Of a DNA stretch of 64,000 nucleotides, positions 52,247 through 63,627 are shown in pieces (the stretch's first letter is position 1; each line of letters opens with the position of its first letter). The notes beneath the pieces are model-generated. The model was not told where the DNA came from, made no database searches, and saw only the letters and a program-made list of their open reading frames with translations. This DNA comes from Pelagibacterium sediminicola. GTDB taxonomy: Bacteria > Pseudomonadota > Alphaproteobacteria > Rhizobiales > Devosiaceae. Location: contig NZ_QMEL01000003.1 of NCBI RefSeq assembly GCF_003390885.1, positions 186,001-250,000 of the forward strand, in the 5' to 3' direction. The position numbers and the translations under genes are program-made.

Positions 52247-52424
52247 GATATAAATCCCGGCGGCGCCGGTTTGCCTAACGAAGAGTTAAGCGCGCGCCGG
52301 CTCAACCGGGATGGAAACGGGTTTGAAAAGAGGATCGGGAACGCCGCGGCCCTTGATTTCAGCCGCCGGGCACATCACCTCAAAAAAGACGAACCTGTTC
52401 ATGCCCCGCGAAAGGAGCGCGATG

Positions 52425-52742
52425 ATGAACGACGAGAACAAGGGCGGTCGGACCTTCACCGAGGAATTCGAGATCGCCGGGCACCAGTTGCTTGCGCACA
52501 TCAAGGAGCTGATCGCCGAAGGCAATGTGCGTACGTTGCGCGTCAAGACCAAAAGCGGCGACAGCTTTCTCGAAATCCCCCTGACCACCGGTGCGATCGC
52601 CGGTAGCGTCGTGGTGCTCGCAGCCCCTTGGCTCGCGGCCATCGGCGCCATCGCGGCACTGGCAACGCGCGTCCGGGTCAAAATCGTGCGTAATGCCGAT
52701 GACGCGGACGACCAACCGCCCGGACCCTCCGCCGAGCAGTGA
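52425..52742 (+). CDS. DUF4342 domain protein
   Basis: 105 residues. The segment TFTEEFEIAGHQLLAHIKEL, LIAEGNVRTLRVKTKSG, FLEIPLTTGAIAG and LAAPWLAAIGAIAALATRVRV matches DUF4342, a small family with a helical start, a beta-hairpin and a membrane-like hydrophobic segment; function unknown. ATG 52425 is 7 bases after AAGGAG; another ATG at 52422 is too close, and the frame is open from 52311 without support. The SOS boxes about 190 bases upstream could also affect it. Confidence 0.8.
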   Translation: MNDENKGGRTFTEEFEIAGHQLLAHIKELIAEGNVRTLRVKTKSGDSFLEIPLTTGAIAGSVVVLAAPWLAAIGAIAALATRVRVKIVRNADDADDQPPGPSAEQ

Positions 52743-52827
52743 CCGGAAATTAAAAAGGCGGCTCGAAGAGTGTCTTTTTTGCGCCTATTTTCCAGAACGC
52801 GTCCTACGGCGGTGCGGGAAGATCGCC

Positions 52828-52925
52828 CTGGATTGCCGGAAATGAATCCCGGAATGACAATTGGTGTTTTGGCGCGATCTTTACCTATCTCCAATGTCGC
52901 GCCGGGACTTGGCCCCGGGGTCCAG
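52828..52925. repeat. Degenerate palindromic repeat between the DUF4342 gene and ssb
   Basis: Ends CTGGATTGCCGG (52828-52839) and CCGGGGTCCAG (52915-52925) are imperfect inverse copies; inner hairpins include CCGG...CCCGG and GCCGGG...CCCCGG. The arms resemble those of the better preserved repeat at 59157-59229, so this is probably a decayed member. It fills the gap between convergent genes. Confidence 0.6.
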
Positions 52926-52975
52926 TGCCGTGCAATCGCCGCACCTTGTGCGATTCTATCAAGCGCCGGCGCAGG

Positions 52976-53446
52976 TCAGAACGGAATATCGTCGTCCATG
53001 CCGCCGGACTCGAAGGCGGGGGCACTTTGGGGCCGCCCGCGGTTTTCGACCGGGCGTCCGCCGCCCTGATTGTAGCCGCCGCCATCCCCCTCGCCGCGCC
53101 CGTCGAGCATGGTGAGGGTCGAGTTGAAGCCCTGCAGAACGATCTCGGTGGTATATCTGTCCTGCCCGCTTTGGTCCTGCCATTTGCGGGTCTGGAGCTG
53201 ACCCTCGAGATAAACCTTGGCGCCCTTCTTGAGATATTGCTCGACCACGCGCACCAGACCTTCGGAAAAGATCACGACGCGATGCCATTCGGTCCGCTCG
53301 CGCTGCTCACCGCTGTTGCGGTCGCGCCAGCGCTCGGATGTCGCGATGGAAAGCTGGGCGACCTTGCCGCCATTGTTCAGCGTCCGGATTTCCGGATCGG
53401 CCCCAAGATTGCCCACCAGAATGACCTTGTTGACGCTTCCCGACAT
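52976..53446 (-). CDS. ssb: Single-stranded DNA-binding protein
   Basis: 156 residues: OB fold from [18 protein letters not shown] through [17 protein letters not shown], a flexible Gly/Arg/Pro-rich linker, and the acidic tip MDDDIPF that recruits repair and replication partners. It is divergent from uvrA, a classical SOS pair, and its promoter overlaps a LexA box. Confidence 0.98.
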   Translation of the reverse strand: MSGSVNKVILVGNLGADPEIRTLNNGGKVAQLSIATSERWRDRNSGEQRERTEWHRVVIFSEGLVRVVEQYLKKGAKVYLEGQLQTRKWQDQSGQDRYTTEIVLQGFNSTLTMLDGRGEGDGGGYNQGGGRPVENRGRPQSAPAFESGGMDDDIPF

Positions 53447-53762
53447 AATCGACCTCTAAAATTTTCTTCGCGCCGGCACTATAGAGCCTAAACAAGCGCG
53501 CCGCGCCCCGCCCGTCGCGCTTATGCACAGTTTGCTCCGCACTTTTTGTTCTCAATATGTTCTTATGGGACAAATGTCAACAAACCCCGTTGACGGAATC
53601 ATACTGTTCTCATTATGTTCTAACTTCGGGTGCCCAAATTGCCGCGCCGCCTTGCGGCGTCACCTCGATGTGCTTATGTGATCCGGACGTGCGCCACGCC
53701 CGTGTCGTTTCCCGCTTCGCCTGTCGCCTCTTGCTGGAGGCTTTTGCTGCCTGGACCGCATC
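53447..53762. promoter_or_regulatory. ssb/uvrA divergent SOS control region
   Basis: 316 bases without a gene. Towards ssb: TTGACA (53580-53575), 17-base spacer, TATTGA (53557-53552), overlapped by GTTC-N7-GTTC at 53548-53562. Towards uvrA: TTGACG (53590-53595), 17-base spacer, TTATGT (53613-53618), overlapped by GTTC-N7-GTTC at 53606-53620. The uvrA leader has a hairpin CGCCGC-CTT-GCGGCG at 53645-53659. Each gene thus has its own promoter and its own LexA box. Confidence 0.88.
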
Positions 53763-56657
<2,895 letters not shown>

Positions 56658-56806
56658 ACCCGCATCGAGTACACATCACTGTGGCAGACGCATGATAATT
56701 TCCATGCGCCTGCCGCATGGGCGCATTGCGTCTTCTCCCGGTCCCGCCGCCTGCGATTCCGGGCTATCCTTCACACTCTCGAACCAGTCCCCATATGGAG
56801 GTTGCG

Positions 56807-56968
56807 ATGTTCGTCAGGATCGTGTGGAGCAGCAAGGCGGTGCAGCCCTATCCCCCGCGCGCATGGCGTGCCATCCGCAGCCAGCCGCGTCTTGCGATCG
56901 ATGACCTGGGCATCCCCGCCCCCGATTTCGCGAAGATGACGAAGGGCCTTTTCGGCCGCCCCGAATAA
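56807..56968 (+). CDS. Small protein, possibly a divergent DUF1127 member
   Basis: 53 residues starting MFVRIVWSSKAVQPYPPRAW and ending KGLFGRPE. GGAGGT is 4 bases before the ATG, which selects this start over one at 56717. The middle WRAIRSQPRLAIDDLGIPA recalls the DUF1127 pattern (Trp, then L-x-D-x-G-I) but is too different to assign firmly. It precedes two clear DUF1127 genes on the same strand. Confidence 0.55.
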   Translation: MFVRIVWSSKAVQPYPPRAWRAIRSQPRLAIDDLGIPAPDFAKMTKGLFGRPE

Positions 56969-57078
56969 AGCGGGACGCAAGCTATGCGGGCAGCGCATAG
57001 CCGGCTTGCCTAAAGACGACTGGTTTAGTCGCGATTACTCCCCTATATACGTATCGTGACAACGAAAGGAGAAAAGCA

Positions 57079-57228
57079 ATGAGCATTCGCAAGACGTTTA
57101 AGAAGTGGGCCGCATACAGCCAGACCGTGCGTGAACTGAACGCGCTGGGCAACCGCGAGTTGACCGACCTCGGGATTACCCGTGGCGACATCGAACGCAT
57201 CGCCCGCGACCATGCCAGCCGCATCTGA
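57079..57228 (+). CDS. DUF1127 small basic protein, copy 1
   Basis: 49 residues: MSIRKTFKKWAAYSQT, then VRELNALGNRELTDLGITRG and DIERIARDHASRI. This is the arginine-rich DUF1127 domain (YjiS-like), whose short members bind RNA or affect phosphate/carbon metabolism in Agrobacterium and Rhodobacter. AAGGAG lies 8 bases before the ATG. It is a separate unit with its own terminator and is 75-80% identical to the next gene by eye. Confidence 0.9.
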   Translation: MSIRKTFKKWAAYSQTVRELNALGNRELTDLGITRGDIERIARDHASRI

Positions 57229-57294
57229 CGGCAAGCATCCGGTCCGCAGGCCGTTCGCTACGGCACCTTCTGCGACCTCCAAAGCCAGAAGCTG

Positions 57295-57327
57295 AAAAGG
57301 CATCCGTTCCGGGTGCCTTTTGTTTTT
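57295..57327 (+). terminator. Terminator after DUF1127 copy 1
   Basis: AAAAGGCATCC-GTTCC-GGGTGCCTTTTGTTTTT: an 8-bp outer stem (57295-57302 with 57314-57321) and a T-rich tail. The 57229-57450 gap otherwise holds the promoter of the second copy. Confidence 0.85.
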
Positions 57328-57450
57328 CAAGCAACCGATTTCTACTCCGGCGAGGCATGCGGTTTCTGCAAACCCGGATTGAACAAACTCCATCTGCAAA
57401 TGGCCGCTGCGCCGAACTATGTATGGCGCGTACAACGAAAGGAAATAAAG

Positions 57451-57600
57451 ATGAACATTCGCAAGACCCTGAGGAAGTGGTCGGCCTATAACCAGACCGT
57501 CCGTGAACTGAACGCGCTCGGCAATCGTGACCTTGGCGATCTCGGCATCAACCGCGCCGATATCCAGCGTATTGCCCGTGAACATGCCAATTCGCTCTAA
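57451..57600 (+). CDS. DUF1127 small basic protein, copy 2
   Basis: 49 residues: MNIRKTLRKWSAYNQT, VRELNALGNRDLGDLGINRA, DIQRIAREHANSL. Near-duplicate of copy 1 and with the same leader sequence ACAACGAAAGGA before the ATG. It has its own strong terminator, so the whole transcription unit, not just the gene, was duplicated. Function as for copy 1. Confidence 0.9.
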   Translation: MNIRKTLRKWSAYNQTVRELNALGNRDLGDLGINRADIQRIAREHANSL

Positions 57601-57630
57601 GCCGGCATTTCTCCCCGCGCGCAGAACCTG

Positions 57631-57659
57631 AAAGGCACCCTTCCAATGGGTGCCTTTTT
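57631..57659 (+). terminator. Terminator after DUF1127 copy 2
   Basis: AAAGGCACCC-TTCCAAT-GGGTGCCTTTTT: a perfect 10-bp stem followed by a T-run. Its stem sequence is closely related to that of the first copy's terminator. Confidence 0.9.
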
Positions 57660-57748
57660 CGTTTCCGGCACCCCTTTCTCGGCGGCGGTTGCCCCTCCGG
57701 CCGCGACCGCGTATAGCCTGGGCCGATACGAACCAGCCAGGAATTTTC

Positions 57749-59128
57749 ATGAGTACAGTGCATGTCATCGGCGGTGGCCTCGCCGGATCCGAAGCCGCAT
57801 GGCAGGCCGCCGAGGCCGGCATAGATGTGGTGCTGCATGAAATGCGCCCCGTCCGCCCCACCGATGCGCACCAGACCGGCGGACTTGCCGAACTGGTCTG
57901 TTCCAACAGTTTCCGGTCCGACGACCACGAGCACAACGCGGTTGGCCTTTTGCACGAGGAAATGCGGCGGGCCAACTCGCTCATCATGCGCAGCGCCGAT
58001 GCCCATGCCCTGCCCGCCGGCGGCGCGCTGGCCGTCGACCGCGACGGATTTTCCCAGGCCGTCACCGATGCGCTCACGGCCCATCCGCGCATCACCATCG
58101 CGCGCGAGGAGATCGCCGGACTGCCGCCGGCCGAGTGGGACAATGTCATCATCGCCACCGGCCCGCTGACCTCGCCTGCGCTGGCCGAAGCGATCCAGGC
58201 GCTGACCGGCGAGGATGCGCTCGCCTTTTTCGACGCCATCGCCCCGATTATCCACGCCGACAGCATCGACATGGATATCGTCTGGGCCCAATCGCGCTAC
58301 GACAAGCCCGGCCCAGCGGGTACGGGTGCTGACTATCTCAACTGCCCGTTCGACGAGCAACAATACAACGATTTCATAGATGCCCTCCTGGCAGCGCCCC
58401 TGCACCAGTTCAAGGAATGGGAGAAGGTTCCCTATTTCGATGGCTGCCTGCCCATCGAGGTCATGGCCGAGCGGGGCCGGGAAACGCTGCGCCACGGCCC
58501 CATGAAGCCCATCGGGCTCACCAACCCCCGCGCCCCCGAAACCAAGCCGCACGCCGTCGTGCAACTGCGCCAGGACAACGCGCTGGGCACGCTCTGGAAC
58601 ATGGTCGGCTTCCAGACCAAGATGCGCTACGGGGTGCAGACCGATATCTTTCGCATGATCCCCGGCCTCGAGAATGCGCAATTCGCCCGGCTTGGCGGAC
58701 TACATCGGAATACGTTCCTCAATTCTCCCAAGGTGCTGGGCGCGGACCTAAAGCTCAAGGCCGCGCCCCGGCTGCGCTTCGCCGGGCAGGTCACCGGCGT
58801 CGAGGGTTATGTCGAGAGCGCGGCCATGGGCCTTGTTGCGGGCCGTTTCGCCGCTGCCGAAGCCAAGGGGCAGCCCATTTCGCAACCACCCGAAACGACC
58901 GCGTTCGGCGCCCTTATCCGGCATATCACCGGCGGACATCTGGAAGCCGAAGCCTATTCGGGGGCCCGGTCCTTCCAGCCCATGAACGTCAATTTCGGCC
59001 TCTTCCCGCCCGTGACGATCAGCAAGCCCGAGGGTCACACGGGACGCTGGCGCGGCCCCGACAAGGCGCTGGTCAAGAAAAAAGCCATCACCTCCCGCGC
59101 GCTCGAGGATCTGGCGGGCTGGGTTTGA
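57749..59128 (+). CDS. trmFO: tRNA (uracil-5-)-methyltransferase TrmFO
   Basis: A folate/FAD-dependent enzyme forming m5U54 in tRNA. From ATG 57749 459 residues ([20 protein letters not shown]), FAD motif [42 protein letters not shown] and [20 protein letters not shown] precedes the ATG. Replaces the SAM-dependent TrmA of gammaproteobacteria. Confidence 0.97.
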   Translation: MSTVHVIGGGLAGSEAAWQAAEAGIDVVLHEMRPVRPTDAHQTGGLAELVCSNSFRSDDHEHNAVGLLHEEMRRANSLIMRSADAHALPAGGALAVDRDGFSQAVTDALTAHPRITIAREEIAGLPPAEWDNVIIATGPLTSPALAEAIQALTGEDALAFFDAIAPIIHADSIDMDIVWAQSRYDKPGPAGTGADYLNCPFDEQQYNDFIDALLAAPLHQFKEWEKVPYFDGCLPIEVMAERGRETLRHGPMKPIGLTNPRAPETKPHAVVQLRQDNALGTLWNMVGFQTKMRYGVQTDIFRMIPGLENAQFARLGGLHRNTFLNSPKVLGADLKLKAAPRLRFAGQVTGVEGYVESAAMGLVAGRFAAAEAKGQPISQPPETTAFGALIRHITGGHLEAEAYSGARSFQPMNVNFGLFPPVTISKPEGHTGRWRGPDKALVKKKAITSRALEDLAGWV

Positions 59129-59156
59129 GCGCTCTGACCTGACCCTCAACACGCCC

Positions 59157-59229
59157 CGTCGTCACCCGGTTTATCCGGGTGACCCAGTGCGGCAAAAGCT
59201 GGATTGCCCGGATAAACCGGGCAACGACG
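59157..59229. repeat. 73-bp palindromic repeat between convergent genes
   Basis: The left arm 59157-59187 (CGTCGTCACCCGGTTTATCC ...) and right arm 59199-59229 (... GGATAAACCGGGCAACGACG) are almost perfect inverse copies of 31 bases around an 11-base loop. Each arm folds too. Same family as the degenerate element at 52.8 kb. It may stop transcription of both trmFO and the gene at 59248. Confidence 0.85.
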
Positions 59230-59247
59230 GATAGGATCGTGGGGAGC

Positions 59248-60096
59248 CTACCCGTTGCGCATCGTCCACCACATCAGGCTGGCAAGACGCCGGAAGGGGC
59301 TGGAGACTGCCGGGGGAGCAAACGGGGTGCCTGTCCTCTGCTCCAGGCGCCTGAGGTCCCCATCCACCAAGGCCAGCGAGGCAAAGGCCGGGCGCAATGG
59401 GGAAGGCAATGCCGCTATCGCGGTCCGCGCTTTTTGCGCGTGATCCTCGGCAATATCGAATAACTGCGCGATGGCTGCACGCAGCGCCGCGCTGTCCGTT
59501 CCCGCATAAATATCGGCTTCGCGCACGCCATGCGCGGTAAAGACCGACAGCGGCAGGAAGAGCTGGCCGCGTGAGGCGTTATAGCCGAAGGCGCGCAGAT
59601 GGCCCGCCAGCGCCAGCGCAACGCCGAGATGGCCCGCCGCATCGGCGGTTGGCGGCGTTTCCTCGCCCGAAAGGATCATCGCCGCGTACTGGAACAGCAC
59701 CGATACGGTTTCGCCGGCATAGCCCTCGAACTGGCCGATGTCGCTCATGGGATCGTGGTAGAGATCGAACCGCCGCGCCGCGAGCAGACGGATCAACGGG
59801 CCGGACGGCAGCGCGCACCGGGCGATGGTATCGAGCAGCGCATCGGCGACCGGATTGCGCCGGACCTCGCCATGCTCCTCGCCTTCCAGCGCATCGATCC
59901 ACCATTGCAGCCGGATTTCGCCCGGGGTGGGTTCGGAAACGCGTTCGCGGATGGCCGCGACATCGGCAGCAAAGGCAAACAGCGCCTGCACATCAGTCCG
60001 CTTGCGGGTGGGGATCACGAGGCTTGCCGCATAGCGGTCCCGGTCCAGCTCACGCAATTGCGCCGCTGCCAGCCCATGGCTGTCCGGCCGGGCCAT
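59248..60096 (-). CDS. NDUFAF6-like protein of the squalene/phytoene synthase superfamily
   Basis: 282 residues. The fold is that of squalene/phytoene synthase, but the Asp-rich DxxxD motifs are missing: the first site reads ALFAFAADVAAIRERVSEPT, closely like human NDUFAF6. Further matches are IRLQWWIDAL, FEGYAGETVSVLFQYAAMIL, HLGVALALAGHLRAFGY and GQLFLPLSVFTAHGV. A non-catalytic role in respiratory complex I assembly is the better guess over prenyl synthesis. One base separates it from the NDUFAF3-like gene. Confidence 0.8.
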   Translation of the reverse strand: MARPDSHGLAAAQLRELDRDRYAASLVIPTRKRTDVQALFAFAADVAAIRERVSEPTPGEIRLQWWIDALEGEEHGEVRRNPVADALLDTIARCALPSGPLIRLLAARRFDLYHDPMSDIGQFEGYAGETVSVLFQYAAMILSGEETPPTADAAGHLGVALALAGHLRAFGYNASRGQLFLPLSVFTAHGVREADIYAGTDSAALRAAIAQLFDIAEDHAQKARTAIAALPSPLRPAFASLALVDGDLRRLEQRTGTPFAPPAVSSPFRRLASLMWWTMRNG

Positions 60097-60097
60097 C

Positions 60098-60490
60098 TCA
60101 GCGCGCCTTTTCGACCGCGATCAGCGCCGCGCCGACTGCCCGCTGTTCATTGAGAAGAACGTTGTAGGTCCGCACCGCGCTCCCCGTCGATACGGCTTCG
60201 ACGATCACGCCCTTGTCCTTGAAGGCGGCGCGGATCGCCGGGTCGATCGCCGCAATGTCCGAACCGAGCCCGATCAGAAGGACATCGATGGCCCCGGCCG
60301 CCGCGTAAACCCGTTCGAGCGCCGAAAGCGAAACGCCTGCCGGTGCCTCGACGTCCCAGGCATACATTCCGCCGGGCAGGCAGATCAGCGAGCCCTTGTG
60401 CGACATCTCCGCGAAACGGAATCCACCATCGCCATAGGCGTCGATGACGGCCTGATAGGGATAGTGCCCCTGCCCCGCTTCCCAATCCAT
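60098..60490 (-). CDS. Mth938/NDUFAF3-like protein (DUF498)
   Basis: 130 residues of the Mth938-like fold: IDAYGDGGFRFAEMSHKGSL, LLIGLGSDIAAIDPAIRAAF and VEAVSTGSAVRTYNVLLNEQ. The mitochondrial relative NDUFAF3 assembles complex I and is known to be linked to membrane-insertion genes in alphaproteobacteria. Here it lies 3 bases after secDF and 1 base before the NDUFAF6-like gene, so the three are co-transcribed. Confidence 0.88.
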   Translation of the reverse strand: MDWEAGQGHYPYQAVIDAYGDGGFRFAEMSHKGSLICLPGGMYAWDVEAPAGVSLSALERVYAAAGAIDVLLIGLGSDIAAIDPAIRAAFKDKGVIVEAVSTGSAVRTYNVLLNEQRAVGAALIAVEKAR

Positions 60491-60493
60491 ATT

Positions 60494-63037
60494 CTAGACC
60501 GAAGCGCCATCGGCGCGCCGCTCCGGCTTTGGCTTGTCGGCAACCGCGTCGCTGCGCGTCTTGACGCCGAGATAGAGCAGGATCGGGGCGGAGATGAAAA
60601 TCGAGGAATAGGTGCCAACGAACACGCCCCACGCCATCGCGATAGTGAAATCGCGGATAACCTCGCCCCCAAAGAAGACGAGCGCAAGCAGGGCCAGCGC
60701 CGAGGTGCCGCCGGTCAGAATCGTGCGCGCCAGCGTCTGGTTGAGCGACATGTTGACAATTTCAGCCAGCGATATCCGTTTGTATTTGACGAGGTTTTCG
60801 CGGATGCGGTCGTAAATCACGACGGTGTCGTTGAGCGAATAACCGATGACGGTGAGGATCGCCGCAATACTCGAGAGATTGAATTCGAGGTTGAACACCG
60901 AAAACAGGCCCAGCGTCATCACTGTGTCGTGCATCAGCGCCACCAACGCGCCCACACCGAACTGCCACTCAAAGCGTGTCCAGACGTAAATCATGATGCA
61001 GATGATGGCAACGAAAACGCCGATGGCCCCGCTCAGGGCAAGTTCGCCCGACACCGTGCCGCTGACTGCCTCGGTACGGCGCACCTCGTAGTCCGCAGAG
61101 ACCTCGTCGGTCACCTGGGCCACGGCCACCTGCTGCTGACTGTCGTCTCCGTCCTGAATGCCCATGCGGACCAGAACGTCCTGCGGATTGCCGAATTCCT
61201 GCACCTGTATCTCGCCGACATTGAGCGCCAAAAGCCTCTCGCGCAGATCGGCGATGTCGGCATTCCCCTCGCGGGCCTGCAACTCGATCGCGGTGCCGCC
61301 GGTAAAATCGATACCCAGATTGAGGCCCACTATAAACGGCGAGGCGATGGCGCCCACCGTCAGGATCCCGCTAATCACCAGTGCCGGAATACGCCATTTC
61401 ATGAACGGGATCGTCGGTTCGAGCGGCAGCAGCTTTTCCATGATGTTGACACGCAACGTCTTGGACCGCGTTATCTTGAACCAGCCCTCGATGAGTGACT
61501 GGGTGACGGTATAGGCCGTGAACATCGTCGTTACGACGCCGATGGCGAGCGTTACCGCAAAGCCCTGCACCGGGCCGGACCCGAGAAAGAAGAGCACGAC
61601 CGCGGCGATAAGCGTTGTGACGTTGGCGTCCACCACTGTCAGCATAGCCCGTTTGAAGCCCAGCGCGATCGACTGCACCGCCGATCGTCCGGCGGCGAAC
61701 TCCTCGCGTATGCGCTCGAAGATGATGACGTTGGAGTCGACGGCAACGCCGATGGTGAGCACGATGCCCGCAATACCTGGCAGCGTCAGCGTCGCTCCCA
61801 GCATCGACAGCACCGCCAGCATCATCATGATGTTGAGCAGCAGCGCGATATTGGCGAAAAGTCCGAATATCCCATAGGCCGCGAACATGAAGATGACGAC
61901 GCCGATGGTGGCGATGACGCCCGCGGTGATACCGGCATTGATCGAGTCCGCGCCAAGGCTTGGCCCCACGGTACGTTCCTCGACCACGTCGAGGGTGGCG
62001 GGCAACGCGCCCGCGCGCAGCAATACGGCCAGATCGCCCGCCGTTTCCGGCGTGAAATTGCCGGAGATCTGCCCCGAACCGCCCGTGATCGGCTGCTGAA
62101 TCACCGGGGCGGTGATGACCTGTCCGTCGAGCATGATGGCAAAGCGCCGCCCCACATTGTGCGAGGTGACGTCCGCGAAGGTGATCGCCCCTTGCGTATT
62201 GAAGCGGAAGGTTACGACCGGTCGCGAGTTCTGGTCGAATGCCGGCTGCGCATCCACCAGTTGCTCGCCGCCCAGCGTCACGTCCTCATAAAGCAACTCG
62301 TCAATCCCATCGGCGCTGGGCACGATCATGGTTCCCGGCGGCAAGCCCTGCGCGCGGGCCTGATCGGCGCTCATCGAGGGGTAGACCATATGGAAGGTCA
62401 GGCGCGCGGTCTGGCTGATCAGGTCCTTGAGCCGCTCGGAATCCCCAAATCCGGGAACCTGCACCAGAACGCGGTCCTGCCCCTGGCGCTGGATGATCGG
62501 CTCGGTCGTCCCCACCTCGTCAATGCGCTTGCGGATGACTTCGAGCGACTGGGCAACGAGCGAGGACATGCGGTCCGTGATGCCCTCGTCGGTCAGCGAA
62601 ACACGGATAATGTCGTTACCCACGGTCTGGATCGAGGTTTCCGCAATGCCGCCGGTGCCGAAAACCGACGTCTCGATCATCGTTTCGAGCGGGGACAGAA
62701 GCTGGCGCGCCTGATCGCGCTGGCCGGCATCGGTGAGCTGGATGTCCAGCACCGTCCCGCGCGTGGTGATGATGTTGCCTATTCCCTCGTTGACGAGGAT
62801 CGAGCGCGCATCGCGCCGCAGATCGCTCAATCGGCCCTCGACGATATCCTCGCGGTTGACCTGCAAGAGCAAGTGCGCCCCGCCCTGGAGATCGAGGCCG
62901 AGAACGATCTTTTCCCTGGGAAGAAAATCGGGCCACCCGTCCAGCGTGTCGTCATCGAGAAAATTGGGCAGCACCATGAACATGCTGACCAGCGTGACGA
63001 GAAGAATAATGGCTGTTCGGAACGGCGAGTTTTTCAT
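60494..63037 (-). CDS. secDF: Protein translocase SecDF fusion
   Basis: 847 residues combining SecD (1 to about 510) and SecF (about 530-847) in one chain, an RND-type motor that pulls exported proteins using the proton gradient. SecD: KIVLGLDLQGGAHLLLQV, a large periplasmic domain, AVDSNVIIFERIREE. SecF: LNLGIDFTGGTAIELQ and YSLNDTVVIYDRIRENL, then LNQTLARTILTGGT. It follows yajC as usual. The C-terminal tail is short and basic/acidic. Confidence 0.97.
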   Translation of the reverse strand: MKNSPFRTAIILLVTLVSMFMVLPNFLDDDTLDGWPDFLPREKIVLGLDLQGGAHLLLQVNREDIVEGRLSDLRRDARSILVNEGIGNIITTRGTVLDIQLTDAGQRDQARQLLSPLETMIETSVFGTGGIAETSIQTVGNDIIRVSLTDEGITDRMSSLVAQSLEVIRKRIDEVGTTEPIIQRQGQDRVLVQVPGFGDSERLKDLISQTARLTFHMVYPSMSADQARAQGLPPGTMIVPSADGIDELLYEDVTLGGEQLVDAQPAFDQNSRPVVTFRFNTQGAITFADVTSHNVGRRFAIMLDGQVITAPVIQQPITGGSGQISGNFTPETAGDLAVLLRAGALPATLDVVEERTVGPSLGADSINAGITAGVIATIGVVIFMFAAYGIFGLFANIALLLNIMMMLAVLSMLGATLTLPGIAGIVLTIGVAVDSNVIIFERIREEFAAGRSAVQSIALGFKRAMLTVVDANVTTLIAAVVLFFLGSGPVQGFAVTLAIGVVTTMFTAYTVTQSLIEGWFKITRSKTLRVNIMEKLLPLEPTIPFMKWRIPALVISGILTVGAIASPFIVGLNLGIDFTGGTAIELQAREGNADIADLRERLLALNVGEIQVQEFGNPQDVLVRMGIQDGDDSQQQVAVAQVTDEVSADYEVRRTEAVSGTVSGELALSGAIGVFVAIICIMIYVWTRFEWQFGVGALVALMHDTVMTLGLFSVFNLEFNLSSIAAILTVIGYSLNDTVVIYDRIRENLVKYKRISLAEIVNMSLNQTLARTILTGGTSALALLALVFFGGEVIRDFTIAMAWGVFVGTYSSIFISAPILLYLGVKTRSDAVADKPKPERRADGASV

Positions 63038-63123
63038 TGTATTGGGGATATCCCTGATGAGCTAAAGCGCCAGCGCATCAAGACGCGCTGGCACGAAAAG
63101 CTGCTGTACCGATAAAGGCGCGG

Positions 63124-63456
63124 TCAGGCGTTGTCGTTGACCGGTTCGGATTTGGTCCGCACGTCCGCGATCATCGTGCGCACGACCTTGACCTTGACGC
63201 CCTGCGCGACTTCGATCTCGATGTCCTCGTTCTCGACCACCTTGGTGACCTTGCCCACGATGCCGCCATTGGTGACGATGGTGTCGCCGCGCTTGACCGC
63301 TTCCAGCATGGCCTTGTGTTCCTTCATCCGCTTTTGCTGCGGACGGAAAATAAGGAACCAGAAAATGGCGATAAGCAGGATGATGGGAACGAAACTGGAA
63401 AAGAGTTCCATTCCTCCCCCAGCGGGTCCCTGGGCATAGGCTGGCGTCACAAACAT
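63124..63456 (-). CDS. yajC: Sec translocase accessory protein YajC
   Basis: 110 residues: one N-terminal membrane helix (SFVPIILLIAIFWFLIFRPQ), then the typical QQKRMKEHKAMLEAVKRGDT and IVTNGGIVGKVTKV. It partners SecDF, 86 bases downstream. Divergent from the DUF815 ATPase. Confidence 0.96.
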   Translation of the reverse strand: MFVTPAYAQGPAGGGMELFSSFVPIILLIAIFWFLIFRPQQKRMKEHKAMLEAVKRGDTIVTNGGIVGKVTKVVENEDIEIEVAQGVKVKVVRTMIADVRTKSEPVNDNA

Positions 63457-63627
63457 ATAGAGACTGCTCCTTGGGTCTGCTTGTCAAAGCATGGCTGATT
63501 GCCCCATATATAGGGGCCGTTTCGCGGCTTTGGGAGGCTTGTGCCGCCCCAAAAATCGCGCGGACTATACAAGCGCCCCTAAAGAAACGCAAAGCCTATC
63601 GGGCGCTCAAAAGGAGCCTTTCCACCA

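Noticed and set aside
57229-57294. A CRISPR-like or tandem repeat between the DUF1127 genes
   Set aside because: The similarity comes from gene duplication (leader, gene and terminator), not from regularly spaced short repeats.
59248-60096. Active phytoene or squalene synthase
   Set aside because: Asp-rich motifs needed for Mg2+ and diphosphate binding are missing and similarity to NDUFAF6 is closer.
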